The notes beneath the pieces were generated by a model. The model did no database searches. It saw only the letters and a list, made by a program, of their open reading frames with translations, and had not been told where the DNA came from. From JACSRF01 sp963695505 (GTDB lineage Bacteria > Chloroflexota > Anaerolineae > Promineifilales > Promineifilaceae), in contig CAVOGX010000015.1 of assembly GCA_963695505.1 (NCBI GenBank), forward strand, positions 310,001-374,000: DNA of 64,000 nt, given 5' to 3'. Positions 35,801 through 45,698 of this stretch are shown piece after piece. A program made the translations under genes and the position numbers. Each line of letters opens with the position of its first letter. The stretch's first letter is position 1.

Positions 35801-36448
35801 CTAGCCATAGTAGCTTCCCATCGCTTCGCTTTTCGGTGCATTTACCAAAGCCACCCCCACAATACGCACGCGAGCCTTTTCCAGCATCTCCTTTGCTCGT
35901 TCCGCATGGTCGCGGCGGGTTTTTCCGGCACTTATTACCAAAAGTACCCCATCTACTTTGGCGCCCAAAACGGCCGCATCCGTCACGGCAACAACGGGAG
36001 GTGCATCAAACAGCACAATATCCGCCTGTTCCTGCAAAATGGCAATGACCTGATCGACTCGCTTTGTCCCCAACAAATCTGCCGGGTTGGGTGGCAGCGT
36101 GCCGCTAGACAATAACCACAGATTTTCAACACCTGTTACCTGCAGTGGTGGTTTTTCATCCTGACCCAGCACCATGTTGGTCAGGCCCGGTTCTTGTTTG
36201 AGGTTAAAAATATCGTGTAAAGACGGCCGTCGTAAGTCACAATCCACTAAAATGGTGCGGCGACCGCTCTGCGCCATTGTTACGGCCAGATTGGCGATCG
36301 TCGTGCTCTTGCCTTCGCCCATGGCGGCGGACGTTACCACCAGGCTGCGAATAGGGTTATCCAGGCTGTAAAAGGACAAGTTGGTACGCAGCGTTCGGTA
36401 AGCCTCGCTAATTGGCGAACGGGGGTCTGTTAAAGTAATTAAGTCCAT
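35801..36448 (-). CDS. CpsD/CapB-type bacterial tyrosine kinase
   Basis: 215 residues from ATG 36448 (GAGAAG ahead). SPISEAYRTLRTNLSF is the standard N-terminal motif. Walker A is AAMGEGKSTTIANLA, Walker A' is TILVDCDLRRPSLH and Walker B is IVLFDAPPV. It is a MinD-like ATPase that autophosphorylates on C-terminal tyrosines and controls exopolysaccharide chain length with the adjacent membrane Wzz proteins. The usual Tyr cluster is reduced to the final SYYG, so activity may be limited or use those two residues. Last gene of the operon, followed by a strong terminator. Confidence 0.9.
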   Translation of the reverse strand: MDLITLTDPRSPISEAYRTLRTNLSFYSLDNPIRSLVVTSAAMGEGKSTTIANLAVTMAQSGRRTILVDCDLRRPSLHDIFNLKQEPGLTNMVLGQDEKPPLQVTGVENLWLLSSGTLPPNPADLLGTKRVDQVIAILQEQADIVLFDAPPVVAVTDAAVLGAKVDGVLLVISAGKTRRDHAERAKEMLEKARVRIVGVALVNAPKSEAMGSYYG

Positions 36449-36470
36449 AATCTTCTCATTTCCGTTGTTT

Positions 36471-36497
36471 GTAATCCGTTGACGGATCACGGATTAC
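36471..36497. repeat. Heptad hairpin between wzz copy 2 and the kinase gene
   Basis: Perfect 9-base arms GTAATCCGT (36471-36479) and ACGGATTAC (36489-36497). The stretch divides into heptads GTAATCC GTTGACG GATCACG GATTACG. Confidence 0.6.
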
Positions 36498-36500
36498 GCT

Positions 36501-37151
36501 TTATTGATTCGGTATTTGTCCGATAACTGGAATGTCCAGGTAGCGCTCCACGTCTTCACTGCGGCGCACCACGCCAGACGCAATCCATTCCAGCACAAAA
36601 ATGACCACCAGCCCCAAAATTGCGCCGAAGATACCGCCAGCAGCAGTGTTGATGGTCGTTCTCGGCTGCACCAATGAGGCTCGGGGATCGTCTTGGAGCT
36701 CAATAGTGATGCGGTCCTCCTGGCGGTTCTTCTCGTTTTCCTGATTTTGCCATTGGATGAGCAGTTCGCCCCAGGTGCGGGCAATATCATTGGCCAGGTC
36801 AGGGTCAGTATTCTCCACGGCTAATTGCAACACTAACGCGAGGCGATCCGAGGCCACGCTAAAATCGCCCAAAAGCTGCTGTGGCGTCATGTCGAGCTGC
36901 ATAACGTTGATCACATCCCGCGCGCGATAGCTGCTATTCAACCACTGTTCGTAACTGCCCAACAGCTCCCGCGAGGCCTGAGACTGGCCGTAATCAGTAC
37001 GTGCGGGACGCACCAGAAGCTTTAAATTGGATTCGAACAGTTCAGTCTGCATTCTACTAAAGCCAAACGCCGCAACGGCCGTTAACATCGCCATCACCAG
37101 CACCAGCCACCCCCGCTGCCGTAAAATGCGCAAATAATCACTTAATTCCAT
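36501..37151 (-). CDS. Wzz/YveK-type polysaccharide chain-length determinant, copy 2
   Basis: 216 residues. The N-terminal membrane helix (GWLVLVMAMLTAVAAFGF) and a C-terminal helix (GIFGAILGLVVIFVLEWI) flank an extracytoplasmic domain, the polysaccharide co-polymerase type 2 plan. The ending VERYLDIPVIGQIPNQ is the conserved motif that contacts the BY-kinase. It sets glycan length and activates the downstream kinase. It pairs with a second Wzz-like gene upstream. Confidence 0.85.
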   Translation of the reverse strand: MELSDYLRILRQRGWLVLVMAMLTAVAAFGFSRMQTELFESNLKLLVRPARTDYGQSQASRELLGSYEQWLNSSYRARDVINVMQLDMTPQQLLGDFSVASDRLALVLQLAVENTDPDLANDIARTWGELLIQWQNQENEKNRQEDRITIELQDDPRASLVQPRTTINTAAGGIFGAILGLVVIFVLEWIASGVVRRSEDVERYLDIPVIGQIPNQ

Positions 37152-37199
37152 AAATCACTCCTAAAATAGGATGCGGGATAAGAGATGAAGGGTGAATAC

Positions 37200-37871
37200 T
37201 CATTTCTTCGGAATCACGCCAAGAACAGGAAGGTCCAAACTTCCCAGGCTTTCTCTGTCGCGCACTGTGGGGTCTAAGTATTCCGCCAGCAGCGCTAACC
37301 CCACGCCTGCACCCACCGCCAGCACAATTCGTAAGGGTAAATCAAGCTGACTGCGAATTCCCGGGGATATAGGAACCACAATGGCCTCATCTAGAGGAAC
37401 GATAACGGCCGTTTCCCCACCTAACTGCGGTAATGCCTCCCCGTTTTGCCTTACCAGCACAGCAATCGTTGCCTCCATGATGGCTGTCAATGTCTCTGCA
37501 TTCCCGTAGCTGATAGAGAGCGTCAGCATACTCCGGGCATTATCCGCCGCAATTTGGATAGCTCCAGCGGGTACGTCGATGCTGTTGGTGGCTAGTTGGC
37601 TAGAAACGGCCGTAGCAAATGCTCGCCCCTGCACCCAATCTGTCAGCCCGTTCACAATATATTCCGAGGCCAGCCAATTGTAGTAACGCTCTTCCTGTAT
37701 GGTCAACGCCGCAGTATCCGGCGGCTGCGCCACCAAAAAGCGCACGCCAACGTTATACGCCTGCGGCGGTGGTTGGTAGGTCACCAGCCCCACGGTCAAT
37801 ACGACTGCTGCCGGAATTACCACCAGCAGCCAGCGCCGCATCAAAAGTTGCCAATACTGACGAAGTTCCAT
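37200..37871 (-). CDS. Wzz/YveK-type polysaccharide chain-length determinant, copy 1
   Basis: 223 residues with the same plan: MELRQYWQLLMRRWLLVVIPAAVVLTVGLV as first helix, a periplasmic domain, and a last helix (IVLAVGAGVGLALLAEYL) followed by LDLPVLGVIPKK. The two Wzz-like proteins have distinct periplasmic domains and may form mixed oligomers. Heptad units ATCTCTA ATCTCTA lie across the start region. The preceding glycosyltransferase gene, once its frameshift is corrected, ends two bases before this ATG. Confidence 0.82.
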   Translation of the reverse strand: MELRQYWQLLMRRWLLVVIPAAVVLTVGLVTYQPPPQAYNVGVRFLVAQPPDTAALTIQEERYYNWLASEYIVNGLTDWVQGRAFATAVSSQLATNSIDVPAGAIQIAADNARSMLTLSISYGNAETLTAIMEATIAVLVRQNGEALPQLGGETAVIVPLDEAIVVPISPGIRSQLDLPLRIVLAVGAGVGLALLAEYLDPTVRDRESLGSLDLPVLGVIPKK

Positions 37872-37884
37872 CTCTAATCTCTAT
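37871..37884. repeat. Two heptads ATCTCTA at the wzz copy 1 start
   Basis: Two tandem ATCTCTA units at the gene junction. They match the unit type of the 20506-20549 hairpin (TAATCTC). Confidence 0.4.
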
Positions 37885-37907
37885 TTTTTCTACCAGCCGC
37901 CAGCTTT

Positions 37908-38978
37908 TCATCTATGAATGCGGCTAATTTTTGGCGGAAAAACGGCCGAATCGAATTGTTCGGCGTGTTCGCAAATACGCTTCGGGCTGATTGAGGCTTC
38001 ATCAAACCCCTCTACCGCCGCGATGATAGCACCAACCGACTGCTCAGTAAACAGCACCCCCGTTTCGCCAGGGATCACTGTATCCAGCGCGCCGCCCGCC
38101 GCATAAGCAATAACGGGCCGCCCTGCTGCCATAGCCTGAATCGGCGCAATGCCAAAATCTTCTTCACCTGGGAACATAAATGCCCGTGCCCGCGCCAGCA
38201 AATCTGGCAAATCTTCATCGGGTACGTACCCCAGAAACTCTACCGATGGTCCGGCTAAGGATTCTAGCCGCTCCCGGTCACGACCGCTGCCAGCAATAAG
38301 CAATCGGCGGCCCATCTTGTTAAATGCCTCAATCAACAAATCAATGCGCCGGTAGGGCACCAACCGCCCCACAATGACGTAATAATCATCAATGCGGTTA
38401 GCTGGAGCAAAGCGTTCCGTCTCTACCGGCGGGTAAATGATAACCGAGTCTCGACCATAAACTTTGGCGATTCGCCGCCGTACTTCCTGCGATATGGCAA
38501 TGAAATAATCCACTCGCTCGGCTGCCAGGCGATCCCACTGGCGTAAATAGGTCAAAAATGGGGGCAGCAGCCAGCGCGCTAGGCGCCCCAAATTTTCCTG
38601 CTCAGCATACTGGTGGTAACGCCAGACGTATCGCGTGGGCGTCAGGCAATAACAAATGTGGGTCGTTTCCGGGCCGGTGATAATCCCGTGGCAAAACCCG
38701 CTCTTATTACTAATCACCAGGTCATATGCGCGGAAATCAAATTGTTCGAAGGCCAGGGGGTACAGCGGAAAATAGAGCTGCTGCTTTTTGTGGGCGAAGG
38801 GCAGGTGATCAATGAAGGAAGTGCGGATGTCCCAACTGCGCCAGTGCGCAGGCATCCCCGCTTTCCAGTAGAGGGAGGTGTATAACGGCCGTTTCGGGAA
38901 CATGGCGACAAGGTTTTCCAGCACATCCTCTGCACCGCCAATCTGGTTTAGCCAGTCATGTACCAGGGCAACATTCAT
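37908..38978 (-). CDS. Glycosyltransferase family 4 (mannosyltransferase-like); C-terminus frameshifted
   Basis: 356 residues as read. GT-B enzyme: NVALVHDWLNQIGGAEDVLENL at the start (as in WbaZ/WbdA-like transferases), YCLTPTRYVWRYH, IIYPPVETERF, YVIVGRLVPYRRIDLLIEAF, and FGIAPIQAMAAGRPVIAYAAGGALDTV with the EX7E-like region altered. It adds a sugar from a nucleotide donor at the cytoplasmic face. The last 12 residues (PPKISRIHR) are out of frame. With four instead of five A/T at 37938-37942, beside a palindrome variant, the end becomes RQKLAAFIDEKLAAGRKNRD and stops two bases before wzz copy 1. Confidence 0.85.
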   Translation of the reverse strand: MNVALVHDWLNQIGGAEDVLENLVAMFPKRPLYTSLYWKAGMPAHWRSWDIRTSFIDHLPFAHKKQQLYFPLYPLAFEQFDFRAYDLVISNKSGFCHGIITGPETTHICYCLTPTRYVWRYHQYAEQENLGRLARWLLPPFLTYLRQWDRLAAERVDYFIAISQEVRRRIAKVYGRDSVIIYPPVETERFAPANRIDDYYVIVGRLVPYRRIDLLIEAFNKMGRRLLIAGSGRDRERLESLAGPSVEFLGYVPDEDLPDLLARARAFMFPGEEDFGIAPIQAMAAGRPVIAYAAGGALDTVIPGETGVLFTEQSVGAIIAAVEGFDEASISPKRICEHAEQFDSAVFPPKISRIHR

Positions 38979-38983
38979 AACCG

Positions 38984-39011
38984 ATATCGGATTTTAGATT
39001 TCAGATTTCGG
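38984..39011. repeat. Tandem heptad repeat ATATCGG/ATTTYRG x4
   Basis: ATATCGG ATTTTAG ATTTCAG ATTTCGG, contiguous seven-base units just upstream of the GT4 ATG. Same unit type as 16146-16173. Confidence 0.6.
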
Positions 39012-39048
39012 ACCACCTGTTCCCCAATCCGACACCCCAAATCCGCCA

Positions 39049-39726
39049 TCAATTCAGCCCCAATCTCTCCATGCGCGCGGCCAATTCAGCCTCCACTTCC
39101 AGGCTTTGCATGGCATCATCAAGCTGGTTGTCCAGGCTGCTTGTCTGCATTTCCCAGGCTGCATCCGCATGGTCCAGTCGGCGGCGAATGTTCTCTGCCG
39201 CCTGCGCAACTTCGGTGTCCCCCACCCCCACCAGTGCATCCAACGAGCGCATGGCTTTCGTAGAAATTTCCTTGGATTTGGCCAACTGCACCAAAAACTG
39301 TAATTCTTCCCGCTCTTGGCGGGCAATGTCCAGCCGTCCCTCCAGCTTAATGCGAATGTCGTCCAAGCGTTCAGCGGCGCTGACCTGCCGCTCCAAGGAT
39401 GCATCGTAGGTCTTGATCAACTCCATGGTCGAATTGAGCTGGCGCTGGGCGACCATGGCCTCAGTCCGTTTACCTTGCTGCAAAAACCGGTCAACCGCCA
39501 GGTCAAATTTGGCCGCATTTTCGGCCAATGCTTCGCGGCGGCGGTGCGAAGTCTTGATCTGGGCAAACATGGGCTCAATGGTGCGTTTAAACTCTTCCAG
39601 TTCGCCTTCGGCTTCGCGAATATACTGGTCATACACTGCCAGGTCGCTCTTTTGCAGCGCTTGATCCGCGGCGTCATGCAGCCGCGCTTTGAACAGCGTT
39701 TTTAGTTTTGAGAATAGGGATGCCAT
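39049..39726 (-). CDS. pspA: PspA/IM30 family membrane-remodelling protein
   Basis: 225 residues from ATG 39726. Almost wholly helical and charged, with long coiled-coil stretches (YIREAEGELEEFKRTIEPMF, LEGRLDIARQEREELQFLVQ). The short amphipathic N-terminus (MASLFSKLKTLFKARLHDAAD) is the membrane-binding helix of the ESCRT-III-related PspA/IM30 group. It should assemble at the inner membrane under envelope stress. It sits downstream of a PspC and a LiaF-like gene on the same strand, which supports this. A strong terminator separates it from pspC, so it probably has its own promoter. Confidence 0.8.
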   Translation of the reverse strand: MASLFSKLKTLFKARLHDAADQALQKSDLAVYDQYIREAEGELEEFKRTIEPMFAQIKTSHRRREALAENAAKFDLAVDRFLQQGKRTEAMVAQRQLNSTMELIKTYDASLERQVSAAERLDDIRIKLEGRLDIARQEREELQFLVQLAKSKEISTKAMRSLDALVGVGDTEVAQAAENIRRRLDHADAAWEMQTSSLDNQLDDAMQSLEVEAELAARMERLGLN

Positions 39727-39746
39727 GGGGAAATTATACTCAAAAG

Positions 39747-39789
39747 CAAAAAAGAGACACCCGCTGCAGCGCTGCAACGGGTGCCTCTC
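39747..39789 (-). terminator. Intrinsic terminator after the PspC gene
   Basis: On the minus strand a GC-rich hairpin (GAGAGGCACCCG paired with CGGGTGTCTC around a TGCAGCGCTGCA core) is followed by TTTTTTGCTTTT. This is the clearest classical terminator in the window. Confidence 0.85.
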
Positions 39790-39875
39790 CGCCGAATGGC
39801 GTAGTCACTCTGGCGTCAGGAGATTGGAGGGCCAGTTACGGCCGTTACCAGAGTTGACTTACTAGAATATGGCAA

Positions 39876-40121
39876 CTATTCGTGCACCACAATCTCTTCT
39901 TCATCAAAAGGTTGAGCTTTGGCGCTGGTAAAGGCGGTGCCTTCCTCAGGCATCAATAAAGCCATCACAATGTAAAGCAAAATGCCAGGGCCGCCCGCCA
40001 AAGTCATGATGACGAAGATAAGGCGGATTAATACCGGATCAATATTCAAATAATCGGCTACACCAGCCGCAACACCTAAAAACATCTTATCAGTAGATTT
40101 TCTTACCAAACGCTTTTCCAT
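39876..40121 (-). CDS. pspC: PspC-domain membrane protein
   Basis: 81 residues from ATG 40121 with GGAGGT nine bases ahead. RLVRKSTDKMFLGVAAGVADYLNIDPVLIRLIFVIMTL is the PspC domain signature, followed by the second helix and an acidic tail (DEEEIVVHE). PspC proteins sense membrane stress and recruit PspA. The gene lies between a LiaF-like gene and pspA. Confidence 0.92.
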   Translation of the reverse strand: MEKRLVRKSTDKMFLGVAAGVADYLNIDPVLIRLIFVIMTLAGGPGILLYIVMALLMPEEGTAFTSAKAQPFDEEEIVVHE

Positions 40122-40228
40122 TATAGACCTCCAAAGCAATTTATCTGTTTTAAACAAACTAGTTTTTCAAATCACCCACCACTACGCGCCAATGGCATAA
40201 AGGTTGCAGCTAAGCGGCTGCAAAATTG

Positions 40229-40729
40229 TTAAAGGCCTCGTCGCTCCCGCAGCAGCAGCCACGCGCCCAAAACAATGAGCGCCGCCGGACCTATCACGTT
40301 CAACTGCCCCAGCCCGTTGAAAAAAGCGGCAAATATGCCAAACAAAACCAGGCTAATCACAATCAATCTGACTCCGGCATAAGCCATTTCCCGCCCCCGG
40401 CGTTCCAGCAGGCTAGAAAGCAAAATACCGATGCCTACGAAGCCAATGATGAGAGTCCACACATAAGCCCAACTGGCCCAGTTTCCTGTGGCATTTTGAT
40501 AATACAAGATGCCGCCAATACCCGTAATGATGCTTCCGGGTACTGCCAGGGGGGGCGTGCCAAGAAGTGCGCTGACCAAAAACAGGCCGCCTAACCCCAC
40601 AATAATGAGAGGCCAATAACGGGCAGTATTTAACTGAGCTGCCAGTTCTGGAAACATTTCCGTGGTTAAGAAAAAGACGCCAATGAGGATCATAAGCAAT
40701 CCACCAATGACAGAGCTTCGTTTTTGCAT
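40229..40729 (-). CDS. LiaF/DUF5668-type membrane protein
   Basis: 166 residues with about five membrane helices, opening with GGLLMILIGVFFLTTEMFP. This is the LiaF transmembrane-domain (DUF5668) pattern, here without the cytoplasmic LiaF C-terminal domain. LiaF-like proteins inhibit stress sensing by two-component systems. No kinase or regulator is adjacent here. First gene of a three-gene envelope-stress group (LiaF-like, PspC, PspA). Confidence 0.75.
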   Translation of the reverse strand: MQKRSSVIGGLLMILIGVFFLTTEMFPELAAQLNTARYWPLIIVGLGGLFLVSALLGTPPLAVPGSIITGIGGILYYQNATGNWASWAYVWTLIIGFVGIGILLSSLLERRGREMAYAGVRLIVISLVLFGIFAAFFNGLGQLNVIGPAALIVLGAWLLLRERRGL

Positions 40730-40832
40730 CGAGTTGCCTCCTACCCGGGTTGGTCAAATTTTTTCAGTAACTATACGCGTATCTTGCCGGATAGTCGCAT
40801 GGGTGTTTTCGCGTGAGAAACGGCCGTTTCAC

Positions 40833-40862
40833 TTGGTGGGCTGGTCAACATCATAGTAAAAT
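40833..40862 (+). promoter_or_regulatory. Possible promoter of the pullulanase gene
   Basis: TTGGTG (40833-40838) and TAAAAT (40857-40862), 18 bases apart, with a copy of the palindrome (GAAACGGCCGTTTC) about 10 bases upstream of the -35. AGGAG precedes the ATG at 40926. The boxes are imperfect. Confidence 0.3.
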
Positions 40863-40925
40863 CAACTAAATCCGGCGTAATTTTTGCGCCACCATACAAC
40901 ACTTGCCGCACATTTAGGAGTGAAG

Positions 40926-41540
40926 ATGAACCCCAACTCTCAATCTGGTGTCCTACGGCTGGTAAAAATAGCAGCCCTGCTATTCAGCGTCGCACTAATC
41001 TTCAACGTTTCTACCTTGCTGGCCCAGCGCGACGATCCCGAAAACATTCCCCCACCCGAGCTCGTATCTCTGGCGGGGACTTTCCAAACGCAAATCGACT
41101 GCCCCGGCAATTGGAACACAGACTGTGAAGCCACATACATGACTTACGATGCCGACGACGACTTGTGGTCGGTTACGTTAGAACTAGAAGCCGGAAGCTA
41201 CGAATACAAAGCCGCCCTCAACGGCACCTGGGATGACAATTACGGCCTCAATGCCAAATATTACGGCGACAACATTCCGCTGGAAGTCGCCGAAGACGGC
41301 CCCGTCACCTTCTGGTACGACCACAAAACCCGCTGGGTCAGCGACAGCATCAACAGCCTCATTGCCAACGTGCCCGGCGATTTTCAGGATGAAATCGGCT
41401 GCCCCGGCGACTGGCAGCCCGACTGCCTGCGCTCGTTGCTGCAAGACCCCGATGGCGATGGCCTCTACCAGTTCGTCACCGCGATCAATCCCCGCCGGAG
41501 ACTACGAAGCCAAAGTCGCCGTAAACCAAAGCTGGGATGA
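40926..41540 (+). pseudogene. Pullulanase N-terminal segment (signal peptide, X25 module 1, part of module 2)
   Basis: Starts at ATG 40926 behind TTAGGAG. Signal peptide (LVKIAALLFSVALIFNVSTLLA), then X25 module 1 (LAGTFQTQIDCPGNWNTDCE..., YEYKAALNGTWDDNYGLNA) and the start of module 2 (DEIGCPGDWQPDCLRSLLQD). The frame is lost near 41493 at ATCAATCCCC. Confidence 0.75.
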
Positions 41541-42102
41541 GAACTATGGGGACGGCGGCGTGGCCGATGGCCCTAACATCCCCTTCAACGTGCCCGAAAA
41601 TGTGGCCGTCATCTTCACCTGGGACCCCAACACTGGCGTTATGGAAATAACCACTGGCGACGCCAGCCTGGCCGAAGGCATGATTAGCGGCGCACCCAGT
41701 GCCACGGCTGGCGGGAGCGGCATGCCTGCTCCCGTGGTGAAAACTGCCCAGACCTGGTGGTCATTCCTGGCACGATTCAAAGCGTGCTGGGCTGCGCCGG
41801 TGACTGGGCACCCGACTTGCGAGGTCACCGCCCTCACCTACGACGAAGCCTTTCAACTGTGGAGCGCCACTTTTGACGTGCCCGCCGGTGAGTATGAGTA
41901 CAAAGCTGCCCTGAACGGCAGTTGGGATGTGAACTTTGGCCAGAATGCCGAACCCGGCGGCGCCAACATCCCCCTCTCACTGGCTGAGGACACGGCCGTT
42001 TCCTTCTACTTCAGCGAGCAAACAGGCTGGGTCGCCGACAGCGTCAACAGCATCATCGCCAACGTACCCGGCGAGCTTCCAGAGCGAGCTAGGCTGCGCT
42101 GA
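41233..42102 (+). pseudogene. Pullulanase segment (end of X25 module 2 and module 3)
   Basis: Only about 41495 onward is genuine: IPAGDYEAKVAVNQSWDENYG, a Gly/Pro linker, then module 3 (CEVTALTYDEAFQLWSATFDV). Within it 41748-41818 is out of frame: a missing C in CCC and an extra T in TT bracket the hidden sequence VVIPGTIQSVLGCAGDWAPD. An extra G near 42070 ends the frame. Confidence 0.65.
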
Positions 42103-42105
42103 GGA

Positions 42106-42504
42106 TTGGCAGCCCGCCTGCCTGCGCACCTGGCTGCAAGACCCCGACGGCGACGGCATCTACATCTTCAGACCGACGCCATTCCCGCCGGTGACTACGA
42201 AGCCAAAGTCGCCGTAAATTCAGGCTGGACTGAGAATTACGGCGAAGGCGGCGCGCAAGATGGCGCCAATATCCCCTTCACCGTGCCCGAAGACGATACG
42301 CTGGTGCAGTTTGTCTGGGATTCGGCCAGCAAAGTGCTGAACATCGGCGCGGGTGAAGGCGCCGGACCGGTGGGCAACCTCAAGGATCTGAAAGCGCATT
42401 GGGTAACGGCCGATACCATCGCCTGGGACGTGGACACAGAAACGGCCGAAACCTTTGCCCTCCACTACAGCCCCACGGGGACGCCCTCTCAGCCTCAGCG
42501 ATGA
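42106..42504 (+). pseudogene. Pullulanase segment (end of X25 module 4 and linker domain)
   Basis: Genuine from about 42166 (IPAGDYEAKVAVNSGWTENYGEGG) to 42478 (TFALHYSPTGT). Module 4 begins in another frame at FQSELGCAEDWQPACLRTW (42078), and a missing C in TTCAGACC switches frames. It contains two ACGGCCGA palindrome variants. Confidence 0.65.
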
Positions 42505-42569
42505 CGGCGTGGAGGGCGGCGAAGCCATTCCTCTCACCCTGAGACCCTAACGGCCTTAGCGACGAAATT

Positions 42570-43451
42570 TTGGCAAAATTCCCCCACCTGGCAGACTTTG
42601 CCGCGCTGCAAATTGGCGAAGCTGACCTGGGCAAAGTTCGCATCGCGCTGAAGGGGCAGGTCGCCGTTGAAGCCCGTACTGCCGAAGGCCCAGTCGATGC
42701 CGCTGGCCTGCAAATTCCTGGTGTACTGGATGATCTTTACACCTACGACGGCCCCCTTGGCGTCACCTTTGAAGAGGGGGTGCCCACACTTGCGCGTTTG
42801 GGCGCCCACCGCGCGCATGGTGCGGCTGCAGTCTGTTTGTCAGCGCTAACCCCAACGGCCGATCCGACACGATCCCCATGCGCCCCGATCCGCAAACCGG
42901 AGTGTGGAGCGTTACTGGCGAAGAAGATTGGAACGGCCAGTTACTATCTCTATGAAGTTCAGGTTTACACCCCCGCTACCGGTGGCGTCGTCACCAACCT
43001 CGTTACCGATCCTTACACCGTCAGCCTGACTACCAACAGTACCCTCAGCCAGATCATCGACCTCAACGACCCTGCCACCATGCCGGAGGGCTGGAGCGAC
43101 CTGGCAAAAAGTTGGTATCGCCGCTCCCGAGGACATCATCATCTACGAACTGCACATTCGCGACTTCAGCGTCAACGACGCAGAGCGTACCTGAAGAACA
43201 CCGCGGCACTTACCTTGCCTTCACCCATCTCGATTCTGCCGGTATGCACCATCTGGCGCCAACTGGCCGATGCCGGACTTACCCACCTGCACCTGCTGCC
43301 CAGCTTCGACATCGCCACCATTGAAGAAGATCGCAGCGAACTGGGTCAACGCCTGACCCGGCAGAGTTGGTCAGTTTGCCCCCTGATTCCGAAGAGCAGC
43401 AAGCCATCGTCGAGAGCGTGGGGACCAGGATGCTTTCAATTGGGGCTATGA
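42570..43451 (+). pseudogene. Pullulanase segment (N-terminal beta domain and start of the barrel)
   Basis: Genuine parts: FPHLADFAALQIGEADLGKV to 42795, YYLYEVQVYTPATGG to 43110, and LADAGLTHLHLLPSFDIATIEE near 43265-43340. Between them the conserved RVWAPTARMVRLQ, NPNGRSDTIPM, IIIYELHIRDFSVND and EEHRGTYLAFTHLDSAGMHHL lie in the other two frames. Confidence 0.65.
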
Positions 43452-43702
43452 TCCCTTACCATTACAACGTGCCCGAAGGCAGCTACAGCACCGATCCCAA
43501 CGGCCCCGTGCGCATCATCGAATACCGCCAGATGGTGCAGGCCCTTAACGACATCGGCCTGTGCGTGGTCAGTGGATGTGGTGTACAACCACACCAATGC
43601 CAGCGGCCAAAGCGATCGCTCGGTGCTGGACCGGATTGTGCCAGGCTACTACCATCGCCTCAACGCCACCGGTCGCGTTGAAACTTCAGCACCTGCTGCC
43701 AA

Positions 43703-45283
<1,581 letters not shown>

Positions 45284-45314
45284 GACATTAGTTGAATAAA
45301 ATGGAGGTTACAAA

Positions 45315-45590
45315 ATGGGAAAAGAAACCAGACTGTTCAAGAGCGAAGAGAGGAAAAACCGCTCCGAAGTCGCTGCATTTCTGCGTCAAATTGCAGAAAA
45401 GATTGAGAGCGGACAGGTCATCTTGCGCCAAGGAGAGGAAGAACTTGTCCTAGAAGTACCCGGCAACTTGATTTTAGAAGTGCAGGTTGAGGATGAAGAC
45501 AAAAAGAGCAAGGGCATCCAACATAGCCTGGAACTGGAAATCAAGTGGTATGATCACGATCCCTCAGGCGGGGCTTTAGAGTTAGGATAA
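45315..45590 (+). CDS. Amphi-Trp domain protein
   Basis: 91 residues. KSEERKNRSEVAAFLRQIAEKIESGQVILRQGEEELVLEVPGNLILEVQVEDE is the amphi-Trp domain, a small fold common in archaea and some bacteria, usually as a stand-alone protein. Function is unknown; the family is often found beside metal- or redox-related genes. AATGGAGGT lies ahead of the ATG. It is 31 bases downstream of the pullulanase gene, so may be cotranscribed. Confidence 0.85.
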   Translation: MGKETRLFKSEERKNRSEVAAFLRQIAEKIESGQVILRQGEEELVLEVPGNLILEVQVEDEDKKSKGIQHSLELEIKWYDHDPSGGALELG

Positions 45591-45621
45591 GCCAACAGGT
45601 CTAGACATCCAGCTACTAAGT

Positions 45622-45658
45622 ACGGCCGTTTCCCGCCACGGGTACAGGAAACGGCCGT
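45622..45658 (+). repeat. Hairpin made of two palindrome copies, possible terminator
   Basis: ACGGCCGTTTCC (45622-45633) and GGAAACGGCCGT (45647-45658) are exact inverted copies around a 13-base loop, followed by TTTTCC. It lies between the amphi-Trp and FtsX genes, where it could terminate or attenuate transcription. Confidence 0.6.
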
Positions 45659-45698
45659 TTTCCATTGACACAGCGATTAGAGGGCGTACACTGTCCAT

